64,000 nt of DNA, from contig JAMPIQ010000003.1 in assembly GCA_024699855.1 (NCBI GenBank), positions 4,216,001 through 4,280,000 of the forward strand. The letters run 5' to 3'. Shown here piece after piece: positions 52,762 to 64,000 of this stretch (its first letter is position 1; each line of letters starts with the position of its first letter). The DNA is from Aphelenchoides besseyi (lineage: Eukaryota > Nematoda > Chromadorea > Rhabditida > Aphelenchoididae). The notes beneath the pieces are model-generated. The model saw only the letters and a program-made list of their open reading frames with translations. It made no database searches and was not told the origin of the DNA. The position numbers were made by a program, and so were the translations under genes.

Positions 52762-55700
52762 CTACCAGACTCTGCATTTTCGTATCGGATTCATTGGGCT
52801 TCCGGGTTTGCACTGATAAGCGGCGGCGAAATCGACCGAATTTGAAAGCGGTCCTTTTACGCTAAAATGTTTGAACTGATATGACAATCATTGGCCTTGT
52901 TCGATTACCGAATTGGTCCCGGTGAGTGTTCGGATGTTCGCAGTTTTCGAATCGCTTCTTTGTCGTTCATTACTCCACACCAAATCTAAGACAATATGAC
53001 AGTTAAACGTCGATACTGATTTTCCTTACCTGAGCATAATTCAAAAAGAACAATTGATCTTGTGTTAGATTAACTCCCGGTAATTGTTGTGGAAGTGGAT
53101 GATAACGCTCGTATTTCTTGTACGCTCTGTAGGCTTGTTTCAATCCTCCATTGTCTAAACCATATCATTGTATGTTATATTTGGAAACGAACTTACCAGC
53201 GATGTTTTCGCCTTTCGTACTTCGACCATTAATCCGCATTGAAATTTGATCAAGAACATAGTTGGAATACTGGAATCAAAATTGAATTCCATCTATAAAC
53301 CAACTAACCTGTTCTTCGATGCAATGCGCCTTCTCCTCGAATTTGTCCTAAAAACAAGTTCCCATTATACAATGAACTATGAAATCCCAATGTCTTACTA
53401 TAGTCTGCTGGTCCCACCATTGTCTGATGTTACCCAAATTGTCGTATAATCGTCCGCGATCATCGAATCCTAAAACCCCAGACCATCAATTGGACATCTA
53501 TTTTGTTAGTTACCATGAGTTATTTCATGACCGATCACAACTCCAATTCCACCATAATTCATTGACCGTGGAAAATCTTTGTTGTAGAAAACGGGTTGCA
53601 GAATTCCAGCAGGAAAAACTGAAATTGAAGTTGTTTTCGTGATTCCAGAAAAGTAGCTCACTAATTTCGTTTGTGTTCGGACTGTAAAACGCATTCACCA
53701 ACGCAGCACCAGCAACCCAACGTTCGCGGTCGACGGGCATTCGAATTCGCTCCAAAATGTCAACTTGATACCTGAATGTAAAACAATGAACGTTTGAAAC
53801 ATTTTGGTGTTTACATTTCGTAAAACTGAAATTTGGTTCGATAGTAATCGCCGGGATAAAGAACATAACGATTGTATTCCTTGTCAACAGCTTTCGAATC
53901 GTTCAAATAATCAGGGTACCCTTAAAAACATAACAAGTATACGATGTTGATTTTAACATTTCGATTTTCAGACTACTTACCAATCTTTTGATTCATTGTA
54001 TGCACCTGAAATTATTGCGGTTATCTTAGCGAACCTCCTTCTTTTCTTACTTTCTCTTTGGCAAATGCTTTTGTTTCGTCTGTCAACCAATCTTCCTCCT
54101 CCAACAGTTCAACAAACGCTTCCATGATCAAGCCGATCATTTCCTAAATACCGTAGCATTACACCTAATTCGCTAATCATTTTTCAATTCCAATTGTTAG
54201 ATAATTGCGGCAAACCTTTGCATGTTACATTTATACTCACTTCAACTTGAGCTTTTGCTTCATGATCAAAGTTCTTTCGAATGTAAAGACTGGACGTCGC
54301 CATTGGCATGATGCTGTTAATACGCGAAACGCATCCATGCCATCGCAATTTTTGAACCATCATCAAATTGAGTGTACGATAGAACTTGAACATGGTCAGA
54401 GCGAATGGGTCGGGAAGATCGCGAAGCATTGCCTTGAAGAACCAACACCACGACAAGTAATTAACAACAATTCTACAATGTATTCCTTCGACAACAGTGC
54501 TTCAAAAGCTGCGTACCGTCTGTCAAATTGAGGAATCAGTTGATCGAATCGTTGAACGAAATCGACACCATAGATCACGACTTCTGTTGACTCGTCAAAT
54601 CGAATTATACTTCCGTTTTTATCGCGAATTCCCTCGAAAATTGTGTTAAAAAATAAGAGCCAATCAAAGTTGCGAAATTCGCGTCGCATTTGTCCAATCG
54701 TCCATTTCGTGTACAACTCGGAGATGTCGTGTCTTTGATCTTCCGAGACTGTGATCTGAAATCCCCTAATTTAACAGCTGGATTTTGGTTTTAACTCACG
54801 TTTGCCAATTCCGTTTCAAAAGCCAAAATCTCCGTCGAATCTCGTTCAGCGATTCGCGAGTCGGCGTTAAGAAGCACGAGAACGTCACGAATCAAAGCTG
54901 CAAATAGAATATGACTTCCGAAGGACAAATCTGTCGCACTCTTATAACCGAGTCGTTCATCTTCGGTCTCATAGAGCATGTAGAAGTCACGAGCGAACAA
55001 GTTCAATTGCGGTTGATCGATCTAAACAAAACGAACCGTTAATTGTGGCCGTCGAAGGAACTTGCCAACAGAATATGTTTTTCGGAGTTCTTGTCATCCG
55101 GTTGAACTGTTGCTTTGAACAACGAATCAACACGAAACTTTGCGACCATGATTCCGTAAAGACGCTCAATACTCGGCACATTTGTTGGACCGGGCTCGTC
55201 GAGACTTGGCCATCCGCCAAACTCGTGTCTCACTTCGTCGAAAACTTTTCTCCACGTGCCGGTGATTTCGGCTGAACAAACGGATACAATCGACTGGATT
55301 CAGTACTTACATTCATTCAAACACATACTATAGAAACTTTTTGCTTTTCGAACAGCATCGCCGTCTATTGCTGCTACGTACTGTTTTTCGAGGAGTTCTG
55401 GAATTCAGCATCTTGTGTTTAGTTTCGTTCAAATGTGAACTCTTTGTTCTAATGACGTTTAATGTTCCGCTTGTAGCGACGGAATCAAATTCGTTCGATC
55501 GCCGAATGCAGTTTCCTTTTTCGTAAAACAAAAAGAATTCGGCGAAAATCGAATTTTCCTTTTTAACATAATCAATTCACATCTAAGCGAAGAGAAAAAC
55601 GAATTACCTTTTAAAGCCAATTCTAAGTCCTGACTGAGATTTTCGAAGTTCGAAACGGAAGGCGCATCATCGGGTATCGGATGCTTCTTGACCCACCTAT

Positions 55701-56039
55701 AACATCCGATTATATTCAGATATCAAGAACCAAGTATTTCAACACTCACTTGCCACAAGCGTATTCGTAAAAATCAGTGCAGGGACTGAAATACGAAATG
55801 AGATTGTAGATCAGTTGGCAAACTCACTCCACTTCCGTACTCATCGAGTTCAATATCAGCGATGCGGTGTGAATGCAACCGGGAGTCATACATACCGCCG
55901 GTTCTGTTTTTCTGAACCAAAGCAGAAAAAACACGGCAGCAATTGATGCCAATAGGAAAAGTATAAGGACAAGAATGACCACATAGGTTGCACGAGATGC
56001 ACCGGACTTGGGTTTCGTTGGAACGTCCGGTCCGCTCAT
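52762..56039 (-). CDS. Neprilysin-family (M13) zinc metallopeptidase
   Basis: Type II membrane ectopeptidase that cleaves small peptides. ATG 56039; cytoplasmic [19 protein letters not shown], a membrane anchor ([20 protein letters not shown]), then the ectodomain [34 protein letters not shown]. The catalytic region has [20 protein letters not shown] (with [17 protein letters not shown], the HExxH zinc site) and [17 protein letters not shown] (third ligand Glu and catalytic Asp). The substrate-binding HSPGPIR precedes, after a 48-bp intron, the family C-terminus [10 protein letters not shown], stop TAG 52764-52762. About 15 introns of 40-60 bp. All catalytic residues checked are intact. It lies 1.3 kb upstream, in minus-strand order, of the allatostatin-C-like peptide gene. 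Confidence 0.93.
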
Positions 56040-58325
56040 CACGGCGGCGAAACCTCAAACGACACGTGACGACAATCGGCGGTTAAGTTTGTTTTCGATT
56101 TGTCAATTTCGTCGCATGCAAACTAAAATTTGGTCCAATTCAACGTTTATTTAAGTCACTTACTTGCGTGTTCAATGGTCATTCAAGATACGAGCATTCA
56201 ACACAACAAAAACGTGACATCTGAATTGCAAAACACGCAGATTCGAATGAATTTAAGCGAGTCGTAAGAATGATCACTTCTAAACATTCAAATCATAACT
56301 CAAAGCCGCACACGTGGTCGAGTGATTCAGAATCACGGTACGAACGCAACAAATGAGTTCTTAGTCAAAACAAATCCAATAAACGCACTTCTATGCTAAC
56401 ACGCCGACTTGTCATTCAGTCAATGGATGATGTGAGAACAAAAGACAGGTGATCAAGAAGTGCGATGAGATAAATGGCAAACGTGCGACCGACAGTCCCC
56501 GATCCGTGACGCCATTGGTCTCAACTGATAAATGAGGAAGTGTATGCTATTAAGCGACCGATTAAAAAACGGTGCGTCTATTTGAACACAATGTTTTAAT
56601 TAAAATTGGAAACAATAAAACGGAGGTCAACAGCGGCAAAAGATGCCATCGGATTAAAAAGGCGACATAATCAAAAAAGAGGCGCGTACTAACGTCGAGG
56701 CTCGAATGTTAGTCTTTAGCCCAAAGGCGGGAAATTGAGACCGATGAAGATCAGCGGCCAAACGAATGTGATCACTCGTCCAAATTTTTGGAGTAATCTC
56801 CGAGACCACCTGTCACCTCAACCGGAGGCGTCAAAACTCAAAAGTTTGGAAGAGCAGTCGCTTCGGCGGCTTCCGATTGATTGTGTTGCGTTATGCTAAA
56901 TTTAATGGTTTTTGTTTGAACATCAACTTTTCGTTGCAAAAAGACCGTTAAAATGCAAATCGATGGTCATTTCTAGGTCGTCGATTACCGTAGTCGTCGA
57001 TGCGATAAAAGTGACCGGAAAACGTCGGAGCTCACAATCGACAAGCTGCAATTACGAGCCGAGAATTCCAACCGAACAATAGGATTCGCAATAAACTGAA
57101 AGCGCAAAATGTCTTCAAACTTCTCATCCGAATGTTTTGAACGGCACCACAAATTCTGTAATTAAACAAGGAAGAGCCAAACGAACTGTCAATTTGCAGC
57201 AGTTGACAGGGACTCATTGCTTATCAATGGACAGAATACGCAAACGGAAAACGAGTCCTCAGGGAATTTGTTAATGGGATTTAAGTCAGTCTGCTCGCTG
57301 ATGGACATGAGGAGCCTCGTTTTTTGTGGCTCGACAACGAAGAGCGGAGATGCAAAAAACCGAAAGTCCCGGAGATTTTCGCGCCTCTATGGGAAAACCG
57401 TCCGCTTTTTTGGAATGCTCGTTCCGCTTCCGGGCATCTACAGGATTGGATCCAGGGGGTTGAAAATAATGAAATAGCACGAAGATAAATGACCATGTGG
57501 ACGTTCGTTTACGAACCTTCGGGCTTGGAATCCACGAATTGGAACCAGAAAAACCTTTGGCGCGCAAACCACCAACCAATTCAATTGCATCGAACATCAG
57601 CAGACAAATCGGAGGATAACGGCAGTCGAGCGAATTGTCCAATTTGTCGCCTCAGTTTGTTTCGGAAGCCACAGATTTGACAAACTTAATTTTAGCGCCC
57701 TTTCTCTTCGACCAGAAGGTCAGAGAGTTTGGGTTCCGTTTTGTCGATTTCGTTGTCCTGAGGCGATAAGGAAAATAGGACGAGAAAGGCGATTTGAGCT
57801 CGTGAATAAACGGAACGGCACGCAACGTCCTCGTCTATACTACGATTTGAAATCGCGTGTTTCGTAACAGAAGAGAACGAAATCACTATCATCCGGTCGA
57901 AGGAGCAGAGAATTGCGAAGAAATGACAACAGAAGAATGATGAAGTTAGGTGGTTGCCATATTATAATCAGGGACACAGAACTTCAATCCATCATTTCAT
58001 TTGGACTCACAGATTTCTGACCGTTGGCATTTCGGTTGTGACGTCGGTCGGGCACAATCTTTTGCTTCTTAAGTTGGTTTGTTTATAACTACGATGGTCA
58101 CAAAAAGTGGGGCAGTTTGTGTTTATAAAACACGTATTCGTTTGTTTAGTCGAATCCTCGAAGACAATTAGTTTTTATTAGTAAAAATTTACAAGTTTAA
58201 AGCATTTTAAGTGAAATTAATTAAGTGAGAAGATGCGCGGCAGGATTGACGGAATTCACAACTTTGAAACGACCGGTTTAACGAAATTGCGTGAGTGAAA
58301 GAGTGGGAATCCCTGGTTTCTGAAC
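56040..58325. other. Intergenic, no gene seen
   Basis: About 2.3 kb with only short overlapping frames on both strands (57217-57680). Lies between two minus-strand genes, so it includes the neprilysin promoter. Confidence 0.4.
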
Positions 58326-60515
58326 TTAAACATTTGAGGTCATTGAGACGGGCGGAAATGTTGAACGTCCGGACAGTCGTTCTGAAGTCAACTGTCTTCC
58401 GGAAGATGATCCTGCACCGTCCAGTTGGGCGAACTGTTGTCTCGAATCGGGTCTCGAAAGTGTGCCCGTCTGGTTTCGCGGATCATAAGAAATCGTAATC
58501 TCCGAGTTGATTTGATACTTTCGTGGCTGTCCATTAGTAGTGGGATCGGAATCGTTCTCGGGTGGAATGACGATATGTTGTGGAATTGAAATTGCACCAG
58601 CGCCGTAGGGATTCGGGTCCACGTTTCGCGGTGGCGGCGGAGTTAAATCGTCGGGATTCACTTGGATAACCGCACTAAATTAAGAGTTTACAAATAACAA
58701 AATTACTCAGCAACCTTCTAGTTTCCCGTGGTTGTGTTCGTTCGAATAGCATATCCATTGTTGGTTGACTTTCATCGTCTGATAACCGATTTCTTGTGCG
58801 ACCACGTGATTGGCTTCTTCGACGTCTTCCATGGTCGTGATGTGATCGATGTCTGCGAGCTTTTGGGTCTGTACTAACCGTGTACTCGGTTGTCAGATCG
58901 GTCGAACAAGTTGAGGAACAACTCTCAACTTTTCGTCTTCTTGAATGTCTGTGTCGATGATCTTTGTGCGAATGTCGATGATGTCTATGATCACAACGAG
59001 AACATCTTCGTCGTCGCGAAGATTCTCGATGATGCTGACGAGGAACATCACGAAAGTCATCGAAAAGTGTGGGCATCGATTGAGCAGGCTACAAAACGTC
59101 TAGATGCTTTTTCAATAAATCAACTCACTTGTAAGCGTTCGGGCTCAATATTGTTAAAGTCATCTGTTAACATCGGATCATCTATGGGCAATGTATCAAA
59201 ACGTTCGGGCGGCATTTTCAAACGATCATTCGGTGGACGATACGCACTTTGCGGATTTGGCGGATAGTTGAAATTTGGATCGTACTGCGGCCAACGTCTG
59301 TTGTCCCACGGTTGTTGTACTATCGGTGAAAATTTGCCGTTAGCAAACTCATCATCGTTAAGATCTACAAATTTACTATTCCTTATTCATTTAGCAGTTC
59401 ATTACCTTCTTCGATAGTTGGTGGTGTGTCTCGTTGACTGAAACGATCGTATTTGTTTCGTCGACTCTCGTAGAATCGCAGTTCATTGGCCATGTTCTGA
59501 TAGAAGACCCAAACAACAACAAAACAGTAACACTAAACACATGTGGTCAAGAATGAACTCGCCAATTAAACTTACGTTAATTACTACACCGAAGAATTGT
59601 AAAATTGTCAGAACAAGCCAATAGTCGCGAACATCTCCAGCCCACCATGTAATACAATAAGCCAAAGATGTTAATATCGAACACAACATACAAACGACCC
59701 ACGGCCATATTAGAAATCTCGACCACTACAAACAAAAAATGAGTCGTCAGAATTCAATAGACCATGAATCATAAGATCACATTCCAAATTATGATTCATT
59801 CTGTTTGCCCCGTTAACTTACCGTGTGAACTCCGTATACCAAGATAACCGACGAGAATAAGAGAAAGAAAGCAACAATTAAGCACAGTATTTGTACAATG
59901 AAAAGAGCTAAAAACACGTATAAGTATGTTTGTATCATTTAGTATGCAAAGTTAAAGCACCGTCGTTTTCCGTATTTACTGCGCAACATCAAAATAATTG
60001 TACCTGTGTAGTAACGTTCTTCCGGTGATTGCCAGTAACTCTCATAATAAGATGGTATGTCGTAGCGACCATAAGTGTTGTAGTTCGGTAGAAGTGTGTT
60101 ACCTGCCCGATCTTTTTCGTATTTGATTGCCGCCATTTGCCTATTTCTTCGTTCTTTTCTTGTTGACAAAAGCAAACCTACCATCCGAAGATACCCAATT
60201 GAATGATACAGTAAATCTACAATATTAAATACGTTTGCAGTTTTTTCGTGATTTGCGTTTTTCCCCGATTGTTCCGACGGCCGTTTGATGAGTTTTGTGA
60301 ACGGAAGATAGCGGCGGTGCTTTAACTTTCAATACCAAGAAAACAGTTTGCGCGATCTTACCTTCGATTATTGCCGATGTGCGAGCCGTCGAAGCACCAA
60401 CACACGGACAATAATAATCACATTGCAGGTTCGATTGTGCCATGGTCACATGAGTGCATTGTGCTAAGACTCCGGTTTGCCAACCGTACATGGCCGTGGA
60501 GGCAATAGCGTAGAT
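58326..60515 (-). CDS. Four-pass membrane protein with His/Arg-rich cytoplasmic tail
   Basis: Exons on the minus strand give IYAIASTAMYGWQTGVLAQC (first membrane segment end), a Cys-rich loop (CDYYCPCVGASTA), and IYCIIQLGIFGWQ. A tyrosine-rich loop follows (YNTYGRYDIPSYYESYWQSP). Two more segments are VQILCLIVAFFLLFSSVILV and WPWVVCMLCSILTSLAYCI. The last is LVLTILQFFGVVIN joined across a 44-bp intron to CYCFVVVWVFYQN. The tail contains MPPERFDTLPIDDPMLTDD, a striking His/Arg/Ser tract (RCSRCDHRHHRHSHKDHRHR, near 58950-59020) and a Pro-rich end, stop 58328-58326. The four-pass layout resembles DUF4728/pasiflora-type proteins of cell junctions, but the match is weak. The real start may be a further upstream exon (61240-61355, LTDILRALVFMVLGCLCLFL). 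Confidence 0.65.
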
Positions 60516-61718
60516 CTGGAGACAAACAATAAGCTTTTAGAATAAAAACAAAATGCTATTGAAAAGTGTGCAGAATCAAAATGGCCGTCGGAAGGATAGT
60601 TGGGTACGAACGCAATTGGAATTCGAACTTACAAATGACCATATTCCAATCGTGACCACTGCATCACGCAGCTTCCAGCAGCAACAAGGATTGCAAGACG
60701 ACATGTTTAATTTCGAGTTAGCAGTCAAAATTACTGGCTCTTCCTATTCGCCGCAACAGCATTTCCACCGCAGTGAAGCGGAAAGGAAACGCAAAATGTT
60801 GCTGCCTAACCAACGGCTTCGGTCCTTGTCCTGAAAACGATCTCATTGAACGAAGTTGTGAGATTCTTTTGATGAAATGCAGAACACGAAACGCAACGAT
60901 GTTTCGATTAGTGGGACAAATTAAACGCAAATAGAAAAAACTTTCGAGGATTCGCGCTCTTGTCAAATCGATGTCTTTGATCGTCATTCGGAATTCGATC
61001 GTTCGTGTGTCCGTGAATCATCACAAAACATTTTCGTATGGAAACGCTTGAAAGAAATAGGCGCGTTGATTCTCGTTCTTTTAAGTAAACACATCGAACC
61101 TTTTCGATTACGAGCAGCAAACTTGTTGATTCCAAAGAAGCGACGAGCAGTTATCGACAGAATTTATCAGTTTTTACAATTGAGACGATTGCGCTGAAGT
61201 TCCGATCAGCAAATTTTCTGCTTCGATTGTCAGGTGCTTCTAATCGTGACCCCAAGAACAAACAAAGACAACCGAGAACCATGAATACGAGCGCGCGGAG
61301 AATGTCCGTAAGCCGTGGATTCGAGCCATGAGGGTCATTTGCGAAGGTAAACAACTCGACACGGGACTACCGCGCAGTTGAAAGCAACGTGAACTCGTGA
61401 GTATGTTTGACCATTTGATAGTCGAAAAACTGCAATGTTTGCCATTTGAAACAGAAATAATTCAACTGAAAAATGAACCATCACTTCCTGATCGTTGGTT
61501 TGAGGTTAACGTGACCTCAAACTGAAGTGTCAATTGATAACCGACCGGTTTGACGACTAATGACAACTGACAACAAACGGGCGGAAACAAAATGCGATCA
61601 GAAGATCCGGGAATTTGAGACGCTTTTCGATTGCCGTTGCCCAGTTTTTCGGTCGCCATTTAACTTCGAAGTCGCAATTTGCCGTGAATTTTGGTGGCCA
61701 ATTTGTTCGATTTGACTT
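60516..61718. other. Interval with one possible upstream exon
   Basis: Minus-strand 61240-61355 encodes a hydrophobic stretch (ILRALVFMVLGCLCLFLG) ending at a GT that would join IYAIASTAMYGW to make one membrane helix. No start ATG in that frame was found. Nothing else is visible. Confidence 0.3.
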
Positions 61719-62337
61719 ATGGATTTCAATCCCATCCAACAAGTGGCCGTTCCAACGGCCAGCGTGCACTCGAATTTTACGCACACTGAAGACTCGCAGC
61801 AAAGAAGTTTGTACGTTCAACCAATGAATCGATCGCATTTGGAAACGGTAAGAAAAATGTTGCTAGCAATTTCACTTAAATTCTTTTAGACATCTTTAAC
61901 TACAAGTATGTGGACGAGTTCGCTAATATCTGCCGATTCAAACGTCTCAAGTGACATCGCATTTTATCGACGAGCATCGTGGCTTGAAGAATACGGAACG
62001 AAAAAGTTACTGTCAATTGAAAACCGTTCAGCCATCAAGCAAGCAGCGAAATCGAAAAGAACGATATTCGGCACTTTTCTGACGTTCTGTCTTCCATGTT
62101 CGGGCAACAAGAAGCGTAGATTGGGTCAGGATGGACGATCAGTAGTATTTTCAAGTCAAACAAGTTTAACTTCCATGTTAGAAGTAAGTTCAAACAATAA
62201 TCAAACGATCAGATAAACGTTTACAGAAAGCGGAAGAAGAACATACGTCACGCGGAGATCATAATGAAAGTCGTTATATTGGATTATCGACCGAAAGACC
62301 GAGTCAACGAGTACTTATGATCACCTCTTCATTATGA
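61719..62337 (+). CDS. Hypothetical protein with basic Cys-containing segment and PDZ-ligand-like end
   Basis: ATG 61719 (MDFNPIQQVAVPTASVHSNF) with introns near 61849-61890 (GTAAGA...TTTTAG) and 62185-62227 (GTAAGT...TTACAG). Both joins keep the frame to TGA 62335-62337. Middle part: FYRRASWLEEYGTKKLLS, then FGTFLTFCLPCSGNKKRRL, then a serine-rich stretch. The C-terminus VLMITSSL fits a class I PDZ ligand (S-x-hydrophobic). About 170 residues, basic; no membrane segment apart from the short FLTFCLPC. Not recognised. Confidence 0.5.
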
Positions 62338-63098
62338 TTTGAAAAAGCGATATGTCGAATTCGAAACAAAAATCTCACATCTTTCAACACGACCGTTGAA
62401 AGACTGTATGAGTCAGAAGGCAAGACCTGCGGGCAATCGATGAGCGTACGCGTACGTGGCGACTAGCGCAAACATTGCGGCCATCGGTCACTATTTTCCG
62501 ACACAACTCCCACACCTCTTTGCCTTCTCTTCAACATCTTCCCTTTCCGGTTGAAGAGCGACGAGCAGTGGCTAGCGGCTTATAACTCCAAATCGACCCA
62601 CTTGCAAATTTTGTTGCTTAAACGAACAACAGTTGGACCTTGAATGGACACACACTTATCGTAGATATTTCACTTTGATTTGCATATCAACACCCGTTGA
62701 GTAGAATAAACACGTTTTTCTACAAAACCACTTGCACATCGAAAGAATGTGCGACAGCTCAAGTTAACTCCCAGCCCTCGACACACAAAACCGGCGGATT
62801 TGAATGCAAGTTGCCTCTGGCAAATTCACTTCACTCATTGCGCATCGGTTACCCGGGAAACAACGTGCGCGGCAAATTTGCAAATCGAAAAGCGGTTCAC
62901 GTGTCCGTCGAGACCTTCGAATCTGCGCTCCAAATACGCGGATTAACGGCCATTTTGCGCAGCTTCAGTTACCGTAGATGGCCGATTAAATCCAAAGTAT
63001 CAAATTGGAATTCGACAGGTTGAACAACAGATAGATCTCTACTTCGATTGAGTTGAAGGTTCTAGAGTTTGATTGTCATTGGACTTCCAATCGCAAAA
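62338..63098. other. Intergenic, no gene seen; contains a 12-bp palindrome
   Basis: No supported coding sequence. The palindrome CGTACGCGTACG occupies 62445-62456. Confidence 0.35.
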
Positions 63099-63281
63099 AT
63101 GAAATCGCAAAAAACTGTCAACGTAAATACAATTCTTGTGATTTTATACTTGAATCTGATATTGGTTCTTAATTCCATCGATTGTAAATGCAAATTTTCA
63201 GATTTGTTGAAATACAATCATCACAGAGAATATCAACATGACAAGCGAAGATATTCCATTCGAAACCTGAACGGGAGTTAG
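63099..63281 (+). CDS. Small secreted peptide precursor candidate (60 residues)
   Basis: A single-exon frame from ATG 63099 to TAG 63279-63281. Residues 9-27 form a signal-peptide-like core (VNTILVILYLNLILVLNS) followed by IDCKCKF, a polar middle and a tribasic site (HDKRRYSIRNLNGS). This layout suits a peptide precursor releasing YSIRNLNGS, but there is no homology I recognise and the frame is short. Confidence 0.35.
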   Translation: MKSQKTVNVNTILVILYLNLILVLNSIDCKCKFSDLLKYNHHREYQHDKRRYSIRNLNGS

Positions 63282-63763
63282 GAGTTGCCAGCCGAAAGAC
63301 CCGAGGATTTCTCGATCATCTTTTATGTTTTTTACATCTGAGTTTCGAAGTTAACTCGAGGGTCCCTTTCGTTTGTCACGTGTTTTGTTTTCAGATACTC
63401 GAATTCGCAGCGCTTCGTATTTGCCGGCTAACAGACGTTGATTTCGGTTAATTTCGCAGCAAATGAATTGGAAGAAATCAGCAGTTGAGGCTCAAAAGTT
63501 CACTTCCGGATTCGCGGTTTTCATTAACGAAGAAAATTCGTCAGAAAGAACGACCGCATTTTCGAATTTTGCCCTTAAGCTTTATGAATGAAGAGCATTT
63601 AGTCTTGTCGTTTTTCTTTTTGTCTTCTTACGTGAAGACCAATTCCTCGCCAAATGTTCCGGTAGTCGTGAAGAAGCACTTGTCAGTTTTTAGTGGGAGG
63701 ATTACGCGCGTGGTGTTTTGATTCGTCACAAAATTTCAACTGTTCATCATTTTTGCTTTTTAG
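63282..63763. other. Interval upstream of the right-edge exon
   Basis: A 44-codon frame starting at an ATG near 63462 (MNWKKSAVEAQKF) might be a 5' exon of the right-edge gene, but no clean splice join was found. Confidence 0.25.
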
Positions 63764-64000
63764 ACGTTGAATCGGCTAATTGAAAAGCGTACGGCCACGA
63801 ATTTCGACGATACATTCCGTGGTAAACTGATGAAAGACAGAGCTGAAAGTACGAGTGGAAAAATGCTGTACGAGAATCCCAACGAGCTGTTTCCCGATCC
63901 CAATTTGTCGACAACCGCAGAAGCCGATGCAATGAGCGATGCGAATCAAACACCAGAAACCGTGGAATCGAATACAGCACTTATTGAATCACCGAAATCA
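63764..64000 (+). CDS. Partial exon of an unrecognised gene at the right edge
   Basis: After a good acceptor (TTTTGCTTTTTAG) the frame TLNRLIEKRTATNFDDTFRG continues open to the window edge through KLMKDRAESTSGKMLYENPN and an acidic Asn/Glu/Thr-rich stretch. The uninterrupted 79 codons and composition look coding. Product unknown; the gene continues beyond the window. Confidence 0.5.

Noticed and set aside
57217..57680. Open frames on both strands between neprilysin and the four-pass protein gene
   Set aside because: Short, overlapping, no splice sites or family signal.

Overview
The window is animal nuclear DNA, most likely from a nematode. This is inferred from very short introns (about 35-60 bp, GTAAGT...TTTTAG), compact gene spacing, a 3' splice acceptor directly in front of some start codons (which suggests trans-splicing), and the gene set: Wnt, TASK-type K2P channel, neprilysin, FLYWCH fingers, PDE3. 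An enoplean (Trichuris/Trichinella-like) nematode is a reasonable guess, but the sequence does not prove it. Nearly every gene is split, so most calls come from joining exons by eye. Homologies were judged from memory of protein families, without any search.

Layout. 1-1.6 kb: two tandem paralogs of an unrecognised protein. 1.8-6.7 kb: an RPGRIP1L/MKS-5 ciliary transition-zone protein. 7.5-8.4 kb: a minus-strand gene with a C2-like stretch. 9.7-20.8 kb: a large PDE3 gene with a minus-strand FLYWCH-finger gene nested in one catalytic-domain intron. 21.3-32.8 kb: a compact housekeeping run (membralin, N6AMT1, an ATP-synthase subunit-k-like protein, PATL1, a tiny membrane protein, SECp43, QDPR).

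32.9-44.2 kb is the unusual part. Two near-identical 1.53-kb inverted arms (32926-34454 and 40942-42469) each carry the 3' half of a NUP85-like nucleoporin gene. They flank a 6.5-kb spacer holding an enolase-like gene that has lost its catalytic loop 1 and three active-site residues, plus an unrecognised gene. Just outside the right arm is an Rpt2-like proteasome ATPase whose pore-1 loop lacks the aromatic residue. The arms differ by one base in a T run, which frameshifts the right copy.

44.3-60.5 kb holds signalling and membrane genes: a Wnt-4-type ligand, a Ly6/three-finger GPI-anchored protein, a TASK-like K2P channel, an allatostatin-C-like neuropeptide precursor, a neprilysin, and a four-pass membrane protein with a His/Arg-rich tail. 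The right edge has one hypothetical gene, one small secreted-peptide candidate and one partial exon.

No rRNA gene, CRISPR array, operon with ribosome binding sites or clear transposase was seen. One degenerate tRNA-like sequence lies in the spacer.
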